The notes under the pieces were generated by a model. That model saw nothing but the letters and a program-made list of their open reading frames with translations, was not told the DNA's origin and searched no databases. From the NCBI GenBank assembly GCA_001465015.1, contig LNEO01000276.1, positions 1 to 64,000 on the forward strand: a DNA stretch of 64,000 bases. Direction: 5' to 3'. Source of the DNA: Deltaproteobacteria bacterium Ga0077539. GTDB lineage: Bacteria; Myxococcota_A; Polyangia; Polyangiales; Ga0077539. The translations under genes were made by a program, and so were the position numbers. Shown here in pieces: positions 36,407 to 44,963 of the stretch; positions within the stretch are counted from its first letter, which is position 1, and every line of letters starts with the position of its first letter.

Positions 36407-36615
36407 ACTCCGATCATCGTACTTCAACGTCCGAGACTCGTCGCGTTCTCGACGACGTGCGCGTTGACAGTTTGTCCTCTGCGCTCGGGGACTGCCCTGA
36501 CAACTCGACATGCGCCGCGCGGGCGGGGCCTTCGTCGTCTGGCGAAAGCGACGAATTTGCTGCAATTCTACGGCTCGATCGCGTCGGCACGGGCGCTGCT
36601 TAGCGTCCGTCCACG
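36407..36615. promoter_or_regulatory. Divergent promoter region
   Basis: A 209-bp gap between two divergent genes. It contains TTGACA at 36464-36469 inside GTGCGCGTTGACAG (36457-36470), an exact copy of the 14-mer at 22724-22737, upstream of the HExxH lipoprotein gene. A matching -10 is not obvious. I see no gene here. Confidence 0.3.
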
Positions 36616-37101
36616 ATGCGAACTCCCTCTGCGATCCCTCCGACCACCCTCCGACACCTCTCGCGAGTCACGCCGTTCACGCTCGCTGCGCTGCTCCTGG
36701 TGAGCCACGAAGCTGCAGCGCAGGGCGCTCCCGTATCACCCGATCGCGCGCCGATCGCGCAAGAGCAGTCATTTACGATCGAGCTCACCGCCCTCGCGTC
36801 CCCGTCGAGCGAGCGGCCCGACTGGTCGCAGCGCGTCGCGCTGGTCACCAACAGCCAGGGAGTGCTGCGCTTCTCGAGCCCGTCGGGCTCAGTCATCGAC
36901 GCGAGCATCAACGTTCGCGCCGCGCGCGAGAGCGATCGGGTGTTGGTCGAGATCGAGCTGCGCGAAGAGCGCACGGATCGCAACGGACGAACATCCCGTC
37001 AGACGCGGCACGTCCTGCTCGTGCGCCGCGGCGAGACGCAGTCGCTCGGAGGCGCGTGGCCCGACGGCGCGCAACGCGTCCTGCGCGTCACTGTTCGCTG
37101 A
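36616..37101 (+). CDS. Small secreted protein of unknown function
   Basis: 161 residues. A signal peptide (TPFTLAALLLVSHEAAA) would be cut after AAAQG. The mature part is a compact beta-rich domain (TIELTALASPSS, RVLVEIELREERTDRNG, RHVLLVRRGETQSLGG) ending in a hydrophobic strand. I recognise no family. It is 87 bp before a membrane protein gene on the same strand. Confidence 0.65.
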   Translation: MRTPSAIPPTTLRHLSRVTPFTLAALLLVSHEAAAQGAPVSPDRAPIAQEQSFTIELTALASPSSERPDWSQRVALVTNSQGVLRFSSPSGSVIDASINVRAARESDRVLVEIELREERTDRNGRTSRQTRHVLLVRRGETQSLGGAWPDGAQRVLRVTVR

Positions 37102-37188
37102 GCTCCGTCCGGCAAACGGACCGGCTGTTCAGCGTCGACATCGCGCGATCGGAGCGCGCCACCCGAAGTCCGCGTAGACTCTCTCGCC

Positions 37189-38091
37189 ATGTCCGACGAA
37201 TCCTCCAACGAGCAGCTCGATCGCGCGCTGTATCGAGGTTGGCTCGCGCTCGTGCTCGCGCTTCCGCTGCTCGCGCACGGGTTCGGCGCGCTCGTGGCGT
37301 GGCGCTTCGGGCTGCGCACGAGCGCGTTCGTGCCGGGGACCGTCGCGGGTGTGATCGGCGTCGCAGCGTCTCTCGTGGTCGCCTCGAGCCCGGTGGTTCG
37401 AAAGACGCTCTCGCGCGCGGCGCTCGTGGTGGGCGCGGTCTGCTCGGTCGCGCTCTTCGCGACGCTCCTCGCGCCGGGGCAGGACGACGTACACCGATGG
37501 CTGAAGCTCGGACCGTTCTGGCTGCACGCCTCGTCCGCGCTCACTCCGTGGATTCTCTGGGCGGCAGCGACGCTTCTTTCTCGCCGCGACGCCACGGCGT
37601 ACGGAGCGTTCGCGCTGCTCGTCGTCGCTCAATCGGCGCACTATTTTCAGCCCGATACCGCGCAAGCCTGGGCGCTCACCGCGGGCGCATCGATGCTGCT
37701 CTATGTGTCGCGGATCATCGCGCCGCTGCGCTACGGGGCGATCGCGGTCATGGGGGCGTTCGCGCTCGCGACCTCGACGCGCCCTGTGAGGCTCGATCCT
37801 GTGCCCGAAGTCGAGGGAGTGCTCTCGCTCGCAGAGTCCTTGGGCTCAGCGTGGTGGGTCGGGGCGGTGCTGTGCGTCGCGGGGTTTCCGTTCGTGCTCG
37901 GAAGTTGGGCGCCGGCGCGGCTGCGCTCGCCGACGGTGAGCGCGCTCGCTGCGTACGCCGGTGCGCTCGCGCTCTCGGCGTTCTCTGGGGACTATCCGGT
38001 GCCTTGGCTCGGCGCTGGCGCGGGGCACATGCTCGGGGCGTACGCGATGGTCGCGCTCGCGCTCTCGAAGGCGCGCGCGGACGAAGAGTGA
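37189..38091 (+). CDS. Divergent FtsW/RodA (SEDS)-like membrane protein
   Basis: 300 residues, eight to nine hydrophobic segments. HRWLKLGPFWLHASSALTP at 102-120 matches the position and pattern of the FtsW/RodA motif RWxxLG...QPSE..K. HYFQPDTAQAW at 151-161 matches its QPDxGT motif, and DYPVPWLGAGAGHMLG near the end matches the PF.S.GGS motif. The Glu and Lys of the first motif are not preserved and the protein is ~80 residues shorter than the family, so glycan polymerase activity is doubtful. It may be a specialised or degenerate paralog in spore or envelope building. Confidence 0.6.
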   Translation: MSDESSNEQLDRALYRGWLALVLALPLLAHGFGALVAWRFGLRTSAFVPGTVAGVIGVAASLVVASSPVVRKTLSRAALVVGAVCSVALFATLLAPGQDDVHRWLKLGPFWLHASSALTPWILWAAATLLSRRDATAYGAFALLVVAQSAHYFQPDTAQAWALTAGASMLLYVSRIIAPLRYGAIAVMGAFALATSTRPVRLDPVPEVEGVLSLAESLGSAWWVGAVLCVAGFPFVLGSWAPARLRSPTVSALAAYAGALALSAFSGDYPVPWLGAGAGHMLGAYAMVALALSKARADEE

Positions 38092-38330
38092 GGGGCAGCC
38101 AGGTTGTGCGCGAGCGAGCCTGCCGTCGCTGCGCTCACCGATGGTTCGACTCGAGGACGTCCGTCGCGGTGGCCGGTTGGCGACAGCGTCGCACATCGAC
38201 GAAGAACGCCCCCTCGCAGGCGATTTTTCATTGAATCGAAACCGATCGCCCAAAATGCTCAACGATGCGCGCCTGGTCGAGCGCCTCGGGGGTGTTGAGT
38301 TCTTTCGTCGCGTCTTCGACACTCGGTTCG

Positions 38331-39785
38331 ATGCAGCGTGACTCGCAGCAAGCCTCGACCGTGAAACTCTCGGCGCGCAAGACCGACGCGACGAGCGGGG
38401 ACGCGACCGTCGAATCGCCTGCGCCCAACTTCGATGAGCCGACGGTCCAGCCGCGGACCGACGCAGCGAGCGCGGTGACCGACGATGATCCTCTCGTCGG
38501 CGTCGTGGTGGACGGTCGCTATCGCGTGATTTCGAAGCTCGGACAGGGCGGCATGGGTGCCGTCTATCGCGTCGAGCACACGGGCCTGAGGAAGGTCTAC
38601 GCGCTCAAGGTGATGCGCTTGCAGAGCAGCGACCCCGAGAGCGTCGCGCGCTTCGAGCGCGAGGCGCTCGCGTCGGCGCACCTCGAACACAAGAACATCG
38701 CGCGCTGCATCGACGTGGGCGAGCTGAAGGACGGCGGTGGTCGCTACCTGGTGATGGAGCTGGTCGACGGCGAGGCGCTCTCGAGTCTCGTCGCGCGCGA
38801 AGGCGCGGTCGCCCCTGCGCAGGCGTTGGCGATTCTCGCGCAGGTGGCGAGCGCGCTGACGTGCGCGCACGGCAAGGACATCGTCCACCGAGACCTCAAG
38901 CCCGACAACATCATCGTGGGTCGGGACGGGACCGTGAAGCTCATCGACTTTGGCATCGCGCGCGCGCGATCGCAGTCGCTCGGCGGCGGCGGCACCGCGC
39001 TCACCAAAGCAGGCACCATGCTCGGAACGCCCGCGTACATGTCCCCTGAACAGGTCGTCGGACAGGCGGTCGACGCGCGCGCCGATCAGTACGCGTTCGG
39101 AGTGATCTCCTTCGAGCTGTTCACGGGAAAGCCCCCGTTCGAGGCGGACGATCCGCTCGCGCTCGTGTTCAAGCACGTGGGCGAGGATGTTCCTCGCGCC
39201 AGCCAGAGGGAGCCTCGGCTGCCGGTCGCGATCGACGCGGTGTTCGATCGGGTCCTCGCCAAGACTCCTGCCGGGCGCTTCGGAACTGTGCAGCAGGCGT
39301 ACGACGCGCTCGCGGGCGCGTTTTCGCGGCCATCGTCGGCGGCTCTACCGTTGGCGGTCGCGGCGACGATTCCTGCCCCGGCCAATGCGCAGGCTCCGCT
39401 CGCGAGCCAACGCTTCACCGCGCCCGCTGCGCCGGCGTTCGCAGCGGCTCCCATCGCGAGCCAGCACTTTACCGCCGCGAGTCCGGCTCGATCGGACGGC
39501 CGCCGTTCGCTGGTCCTGCTCGCGGCGCTCCTCGGGTTGCTCGCGACGGGCGCCGCCGCGATCTGGGCCAAGGGCCGCGCGGCCGACGGCCCGCTTTCAT
39601 CGATCGAGAACGCCCCGTCGAGCGGCTCCGAGCAGCGGTCGGCCCAGGATCTCGACCGTGACCGTGACCGTGACCGCGACCGTGACCGTGACCGCGGCCG
39701 CGAGGACGACCGTGACCGCGATCGCGAGCGTCGCGGGCGAGAAAAGCACAAGAATCGGGGTCCGCGCGGGTGGATTCCGTTCTGA
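38331..39785 (+). CDS. Membrane-anchored Ser/Thr protein kinase
   Basis: 484 residues. The kinase domain (~64-330) has the Gly loop GQGGMGAVY, Lys93, HRDLKPDN (Asp188) and DFG at 206-208. A Pro/Ala linker with two copies of ASQxFTA precedes one membrane segment (~393-412). The C-terminal side ends in a highly charged Asp-Arg run (~440-475) and a basic tail. No sensor fold is seen outside. ATG 38331 was chosen because the upstream residues are not kinase-like. The next kinase gene follows after 48 bp. Confidence 0.88.
   Translation: MQRDSQQASTVKLSARKTDATSGDATVESPAPNFDEPTVQPRTDAASAVTDDDPLVGVVVDGRYRVISKLGQGGMGAVYRVEHTGLRKVYALKVMRLQSSDPESVARFEREALASAHLEHKNIARCIDVGELKDGGGRYLVMELVDGEALSSLVAREGAVAPAQALAILAQVASALTCAHGKDIVHRDLKPDNIIVGRDGTVKLIDFGIARARSQSLGGGGTALTKAGTMLGTPAYMSPEQVVGQAVDARADQYAFGVISFELFTGKPPFEADDPLALVFKHVGEDVPRASQREPRLPVAIDAVFDRVLAKTPAGRFGTVQQAYDALAGAFSRPSSAALPLAVAATIPAPANAQAPLASQRFTAPAAPAFAAAPIASQHFTAASPARSDGRRSLVLLAALLGLLATGAAAIWAKGRAADGPLSSIENAPSSGSEQRSAQDLDRDRDRDRDRDRDRGREDDRDRDRERRGREKHKNRGPRGWIPF
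39654..39725 (+). repeat. 6-bp microsatellite encoding an Asp-Arg run
   Basis: GACCGT or GACCGC repeated about nine times in tandem, with a short break near 39695, within the 3' end of the kinase gene. It encodes the Asp-Arg tail. In-frame slippage would change tail length by two residues per unit. Confidence 0.7.
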
Positions 39786-39833
39786 TCCGTGCGATACGAA
39801 GGAACGCCGCACGCAGAGGCGGTCCTGATTGAA

Positions 39834-40757
39834 ATGACGCACACTAAATCGAGTGACCTTCAGTCCCGCGTCGGCACAGTCATCGCGGATCGCTACCGGC
39901 TCCAAAAGCTCCTCGGCGAGGGCGGGATCGGCGCGGTCTACCTCGCCGAGTCGCTCGCGGACCGAAGCCGCGTCGCCGTGAAGCTCTTGCGCAGCGAGTA
40001 CACGTCGGACCACGAGGTGCTCGCGCGCTTCGACCGCGAGGCGCGCGTGATGACCGCGCTCGTGCACGAGCACATCGTGCGGGCGTGGGAGTTCGGGCGT
40101 CTGCCGAACGGTGACGTCGCGCTGGTGATGGAGCTCGTCGACGGCGAGTCGCTCCGAGCTGTGTACGGACACACGCGACCGTTGCATCCCATCGTCGCGC
40201 TCGAGGTCGCGCGCCAGCTCGGCGGGGCGCTCGCGCACGCGCACGCGCAGGGGGTCGTGCACAGAGACCTCAAGCCCGAGAACATCATGGTTCGAAGGCA
40301 GCCCGACGGCTCGCCCTTCATCAAGGTTCTCGACTTCGGCATGGCGCGGCTCTTGTTTGGCCAGGGCACGCCGCTGACCGCCAAGGGAGCGGTGTTCGGA
40401 ACACCCGAGTACATGCCGCCCGAGCAGGCGACGGGGCGCCCGGTCAACGCGCAGGCCGATCAGTACGCCTTCGGCGTGATCGTCTTCGAGATGCTCTCGG
40501 GAAAGCGTCCGTTCAAGGCCAACACTCCGCTGGAGATGTTGCAGATGCAAATCCGCCAGCCGCCGCCGATGCTCACCGAGCTCGACCCGTCGATTCCGCC
40601 AGGCGTCGCGCAGGCGGTGTACCGGATGATGGCCAAGCGACCAGAAGATCGCTTCGAGGACATCGCCGTGGCGGCGACGACCTTGTTGAACACCGCGTGG
40701 CCGACGTTGAGGCAGAGCTTTCCGGGGCTTCCGCCGACGCCTGCGCCGGTTCGCTGA
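39834..40757 (+). CDS. Ser/Thr protein kinase without membrane anchor
   Basis: 307 residues, essentially a free kinase domain: GEGGIGAVYL loop, Lys50, HRDLKPEN (Asp145), DFG at 167-169, a GTPEYMPPEQ activation segment and the AAxxLLxxAW end. No extra sensor or membrane segment is visible. It lies 48 bp after the previous kinase gene and probably shares its transcript. ATG 39834 is preferred; GTG 39789 would add 15 non-conserved residues. Its substrate is not encoded nearby in an obvious way. Confidence 0.88.
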   Translation: MTHTKSSDLQSRVGTVIADRYRLQKLLGEGGIGAVYLAESLADRSRVAVKLLRSEYTSDHEVLARFDREARVMTALVHEHIVRAWEFGRLPNGDVALVMELVDGESLRAVYGHTRPLHPIVALEVARQLGGALAHAHAQGVVHRDLKPENIMVRRQPDGSPFIKVLDFGMARLLFGQGTPLTAKGAVFGTPEYMPPEQATGRPVNAQADQYAFGVIVFEMLSGKRPFKANTPLEMLQMQIRQPPPMLTELDPSIPPGVAQAVYRMMAKRPEDRFEDIAVAATTLLNTAWPTLRQSFPGLPPTPAPVR

Positions 40758-40825
40758 CGGCCCAACGAGGCCCTGATTGTCCGCTTCATCGTGTACGATC
40801 CCCCGTGAGGAGCTTTGATCTACCG

Positions 40826-42469
40826 ATGAACCTTCGACCCATTTCGGGCGCTGCGGCGCTCGGCGCGTTGCTCGCGCTCGCCGCCTGCGGCAGTCCTTCG
40901 AATCCTGACGCTCGCCCTGGAGACACCGGTGTTCGTACGGACGGTGCGGCCGACGTGACGTCAGCAGACACTGTCGTGGCAGACACTGTCGTGGCAGACA
41001 CTGGCGTCGGCGGCGACACGGGGGTCGACCCGGATACCGGCGTCGGCGCGGACTCTGGTGTCGACCCGGATACGGGCGTCGATCCGGATACGGGCGTCTC
41101 GACGGACTCGGGGATCGACATGGACACCGGCGTGTCGATGGACAGCGGCGTGTCGATGGACACAGGTATTCGAGACACCGGCGCGCCGATGGACACAGGT
41201 ATTCGAGACACCGGCGCGTCGACGGACACAGGTATTCGAGACACCGGCGTGGCCGACGGCGGCTGCGCGCCGGGCACGGCGGACTGTGATCGCAACCCGC
41301 TCAACGGCTGCGAGACGCGCCTCGACACGCTGCTCAACTGCGGCTCGTGCGGCACCTCGTGCGTCGCTCGTCCCAACGCGACCGCGGCGTGCACGATGGC
41401 GGCGTGCGCGTACACGTGCCGCACGGGCTTCGGCGACTGCGACCGCAACGCGGCCAACGGCTGCGAGAGCAGCCTCGAGACACCGATGAACTGCGGTCGC
41501 TGCGGCAACGTCTGTGGCGGCACCTCACCGCTCTGTGACGCGACGCGCGGATCGTGCGTGGCGAGTTGTCCGGTCGGAACGCAGCGCTGCGGCGCGACGT
41601 GCGTCAACCTGCAGACGGACGTGGACAACTGCGGCGCCTGCGGTCGCGGGTGCTCTTTCGCCAACGCCGGAGCTGCTTGCAACTCGGGCATGTGCCAGAT
41701 CACCACGTGCAACCCGGGCTTCGCGAACTGCAACGGCTTCTCTGCGGATGGCTGCGAGGCCAACACCAACACGAGCACGAACAACTGTGGGTCCTGCGGA
41801 CGCACGTGTCCGGGAGGCGCCAACGCGATGGCGCAGTGCGCCGGAGGGACCTGCGGGTTGTCCTGCGCAGGCGGCTTCGACAACTGCGACATGAACAACG
41901 CGAACGGGTGCGAGGCCAACCTCAACTCGCTCGCCAGCTGCGGCGCGTGCGGCGCGGTCTGCGCGCGGCCGAACGCGATGGCGGCGTGCCTGATGGGCAC
42001 GTGCGCGCTCGGCGTGTGCAACGCGGGCTTCGGTAACTGCGACGCGATGTCGACCAACGGCTGCGAGACGCCGCTCACGACCGCGACCAACTGCGGGACG
42101 TGCGGTCGCCGGTGCGTGCTCGCCAACGCGACGGCCGGCTGCTCGATGGCTGGCAACTGCACGATCGCGATGTGCACGACGGGTTTCGGCAACTGCGACG
42201 GCAACGCGTTGAACGGCTGCGAGACCGACACGCGCGCGAGCCTCTTGCACTGCGGCGCCTGCGCGCGTCCGTGCGTCGTCCCGAACGGAACGCCCTCGTG
42301 CGCGATGGGGACCTGCGCTGTGGCCAGCTGCAACCGCGGCTTCGGCGACTGCGATCGCAACGCGGCCAACGGCTGCGAGACCAACCTGCTGACGAGCGGC
42401 GCCAACTGCGGCGCCTGCGGCACTGCGTGCGCGCGCGGGCTGACGTGCGCGCTCGGCGTGTGCCGCTAG
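40826..42469 (+). CDS. Cys-rich repeat surface lipoprotein
   Basis: 547 residues. Lipobox LALAAC near residue 21, then ~110 residues of D-S/T-G-V repeats, then about eight copies of a ~40-residue unit with NGCET...NCGxCG.xC...NA..xCxxGxC...C..GFGNCD. Each unit has about eight cysteines, so a chain of small disulfide domains is expected. Such proteins are common on myxobacterial cell surfaces and are often mislabelled as tryptophan synthase. Role unknown, perhaps adhesion or calcium-independent scaffold. Its stop codon shares the CTAG with the stop of the convergent next gene. Confidence 0.8.
   Translation: MNLRPISGAAALGALLALAACGSPSNPDARPGDTGVRTDGAADVTSADTVVADTVVADTGVGGDTGVDPDTGVGADSGVDPDTGVDPDTGVSTDSGIDMDTGVSMDSGVSMDTGIRDTGAPMDTGIRDTGASTDTGIRDTGVADGGCAPGTADCDRNPLNGCETRLDTLLNCGSCGTSCVARPNATAACTMAACAYTCRTGFGDCDRNAANGCESSLETPMNCGRCGNVCGGTSPLCDATRGSCVASCPVGTQRCGATCVNLQTDVDNCGACGRGCSFANAGAACNSGMCQITTCNPGFANCNGFSADGCEANTNTSTNNCGSCGRTCPGGANAMAQCAGGTCGLSCAGGFDNCDMNNANGCEANLNSLASCGACGAVCARPNAMAACLMGTCALGVCNAGFGNCDAMSTNGCETPLTTATNCGTCGRRCVLANATAGCSMAGNCTIAMCTTGFGNCDGNALNGCETDTRASLLHCGACARPCVVPNGTPSCAMGTCAVASCNRGFGDCDRNAANGCETNLLTSGANCGACGTACARGLTCALGVCR
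41156..41254 (+). repeat. Three 33-bp repeats in the Cys-rich lipoprotein gene
   Basis: Three tandem units (41156-41188, 41189-41221, 41222-41254) encode M/T-D-T-G-I-R-D-T-G-A-P and near copies. Earlier in the same linker, GTGGCAGACACTGTC is also repeated. Recombination or slippage can change linker length in frame. Confidence 0.7.
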
Positions 42470-44919
42470 CGCGACGCGCGAACGGGGGGGGCGGCGCGGA
42501 GCTGGGGCGTGCTCGCGACGGGCTTCCAGCGGTAGGGGCCCATCGCGGCGGCGACGAGGTAGATCGCAGCGGCGAGCAGAAACGACGCTGGGATCCCGAG
42601 GGCGACGCTGACCACGAGCGCGACCACGCTGCCGAGCACGCCGGTCACGCCGTTGATCGCGAGCGCGGCGGGCGCTCCCTTGCCCCGCTCGATGTGCGCG
42701 AGACCGGCCGGAAAGCACATTCCCAGCGGAACGCCGAGCGTCACGCTCACGAGCGCTGCCATGGTCGCCCGCGCCGCGAGCGGCGCGACGAGCGCTTGCC
42801 TTGCGACTACGGGGATCACCCCGTACGCGACGGCGACGAGCAGCGCGGCGATCACGACACACAAAATCGAGATCGATCGTCGAGTTCGGAGCACCTTCGG
42901 CGACACCGCGCTTCCGACGCCCATCGCGACGAGCAGCCCGGCGAGCACCGTCACGAGCGCCCACGTCGGGTGCCCGAGCACCACGTGCATGCGTTGGACG
43001 AGCGCGACCTCGGCGACCATGAAGCCAAATCCGAGCGCGGCGAAGTACCCGGCGCTCGCCGCGCCTGGCAAGCTGGTCCCGCGAAACGCTCGAAGCAGCG
43101 GGCGTCCGAGCAGCATCGCGCCCACGATGAGCACCGCCGCGAAGGTGGTGACGAGCTCGCGGGCCGCGGTGATGTTTCCCGCGATCACTCCGCCCGACGC
43201 GGCGTCGACGCGAAACAGCTTCCACGGCGTGAGCCAGAGCCTCGCGGACGCGAGCTGAAAGAAGAACGGCCGATCGTCGGTCGGCGCGGACGTGTCCAGG
43301 CCGTGAGAGACGCCGACCTCGCCGAGCTCGTCGATCGTGCGCGCCGAGAGGATCGCGTCGAGCAGCGGCGGGCGCACGCGGACGCCCGGCAACACCAGCG
43401 GCACGAACCGCATACGCGCGCACAGGCTGCTCAGCCGATCGACGTCGACCGCCGAGAACGGCTGTGGCGAAACGAGGATGGTGGCGACCCGCCCGCTCGC
43501 GACGAGCGCGATGTGCCTGCGCGGTTCGCGCACGCCACGGTCGAGCAGCGCCGCCGACGCGAGCGCCACGAGCCTCGCGGTCTCGTCGATCGAGCGCGGA
43601 TCGAACCACCGCGAGAACGTCAGGATCCCGTCGGGTTCGACGCGGCGCAAGAACACGCCCCACGCCTCGCGGGTGTACAGCGTCGCCTCCGCGTGCGCGA
43701 AGGCGCCCGCCGCGGTAGCGGCCCACGTGTCGACCAGCGAAGCTTGCAACACGCGGCACTGCACGTTGCTCCTCGCGTACACGACGCGACCGTCGCCGAT
43801 CTGGATGCCCACTCGCGGGTCTTCGAGCAGCCGCGACTCGTCGCCCGCGCTCGAGTGCATCGCGATGATCGCCGGGTTGATCTCGACGCCGTACACAGGG
43901 TCGTGACCGGCGATGAGCGCAGCGGCGATGTCCCGTCCCCCGCCGACGCCGATGACGCACGCCGCTCCGTCCGATCGCAGCTCGTGCGCGACGAACACCG
44001 CGTCGAGCCGCAGCGCGCGCAGGTCCTCGGGGCTCTGCTGGGCGTACATCGGCGTGCCCGCCTCGCCGTCGATCAGCGCCGTCGCCGCGCGCACTTGCAC
44101 CGGCGGCGTCAGCGGCGAGGGCGACCACAGGGCGATCTGCTGCGCAGTGAACTGCGTGAGCATCACGTGCGAAAGCGCGTTCCAGCTGTTGTGACGCAGC
44201 GCGCTGGTCGGCGGTCGGGCCTGACCCTTCAGGTAGCGCGGCTCGAGGTCGACCGCGCCGCTCGCGCCCATCCACAGCAGGAGCACACACAAAATCGAGC
44301 CGGCGATCGCTTGCCGTCGGTAGGCCTTGTCCGCGATCGCTGCGCCGACGCAGAGCGCGATCGCCACGAGCACGAGCGCCCCTGGCGCGCTGAGGGGCCC
44401 GAGCAGCGCGAGCGGCGCGAGCGCGCCGAGCGCCGCGGCGCCCAGGTCGACGGCGTACAGCGTGGCGGTCGAGCGCCTCGCGTCTGCCATCAGCCGCGCC
44501 ACGACGCCGCCGCCCGCGGCGAGCGGCATCGTGCACACCAGGGCGAGCAAAAGAAGCCGCCCGAGCGATCCCCACGCGGTCCCCGCCTGCACGGGAATCG
44601 AGCACGCGAGCAGCGTCGCCCCGAGGATCCCCAGCGCCGCGAGCCCCAGTCGCGCGCTCACATACGCGCTCCACGGGACGTTGTTCTCTCGAGATCGATC
44701 GGCGTCCAGCGACCCCGCGGCGAGCCCGACCATCGCGAGGGACAGAACGAAGAAGGCTTGCCCGTACCACGTGACCGCTGACAAAAGCCGCGTCACGAGC
44801 ACCTCGGTCATCACGAGCCCGCTCGACGCGAGCGCGAGCAGGGCCAGCGGAAGCGCGCCCTCGATCGCGGGAGTCTCTGCGTTTTTCGCGGGCTGCATCG
44901 TCTCAGTTGCGTCGCTCAC
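42466..44919 (-). CDS. Second membrane-fused spermidine-synthase-like protein
   Basis: 817 residues. Hydrophobic segments run from ~20 to ~230 and from ~560 to ~790, and between them is a methyltransferase-like domain with VIGVGGGRDIAAALIAG, VYGVEINP and RLLEDPRVGIQIGDGRV. Unlike the protein at 15465, the catalytic part is inserted between two membrane halves. Chemistry is unknown; polyamine synthesis is not demonstrated for this class. It is divergent from the 44964 gene with 44 bp between starts. Confidence 0.82.
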   Translation of the reverse strand: MSDATETMQPAKNAETPAIEGALPLALLALASSGLVMTEVLVTRLLSAVTWYGQAFFVLSLAMVGLAAGSLDADRSRENNVPWSAYVSARLGLAALGILGATLLACSIPVQAGTAWGSLGRLLLLALVCTMPLAAGGGVVARLMADARRSTATLYAVDLGAAALGALAPLALLGPLSAPGALVLVAIALCVGAAIADKAYRRQAIAGSILCVLLLWMGASGAVDLEPRYLKGQARPPTSALRHNSWNALSHVMLTQFTAQQIALWSPSPLTPPVQVRAATALIDGEAGTPMYAQQSPEDLRALRLDAVFVAHELRSDGAACVIGVGGGRDIAAALIAGHDPVYGVEINPAIIAMHSSAGDESRLLEDPRVGIQIGDGRVVYARSNVQCRVLQASLVDTWAATAAGAFAHAEATLYTREAWGVFLRRVEPDGILTFSRWFDPRSIDETARLVALASAALLDRGVREPRRHIALVASGRVATILVSPQPFSAVDVDRLSSLCARMRFVPLVLPGVRVRPPLLDAILSARTIDELGEVGVSHGLDTSAPTDDRPFFFQLASARLWLTPWKLFRVDAASGGVIAGNITAARELVTTFAAVLIVGAMLLGRPLLRAFRGTSLPGAASAGYFAALGFGFMVAEVALVQRMHVVLGHPTWALVTVLAGLLVAMGVGSAVSPKVLRTRRSISILCVVIAALLVAVAYGVIPVVARQALVAPLAARATMAALVSVTLGVPLGMCFPAGLAHIERGKGAPAALAINGVTGVLGSVVALVVSVALGIPASFLLAAAIYLVAAAMGPYRWKPVASTPQLRAAPPVRASR

Positions 44920-44963
44920 GGTTGAGAGGTCGTGTACAACATCCGCGCGATCGAAGCACCACG

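Noticed and set aside
40826-42469. Tryptophan synthase alpha chain
   Set aside because: Such labels are common for this type of protein, but it has a lipobox and Cys-rich repeats and no TIM-barrel signature.
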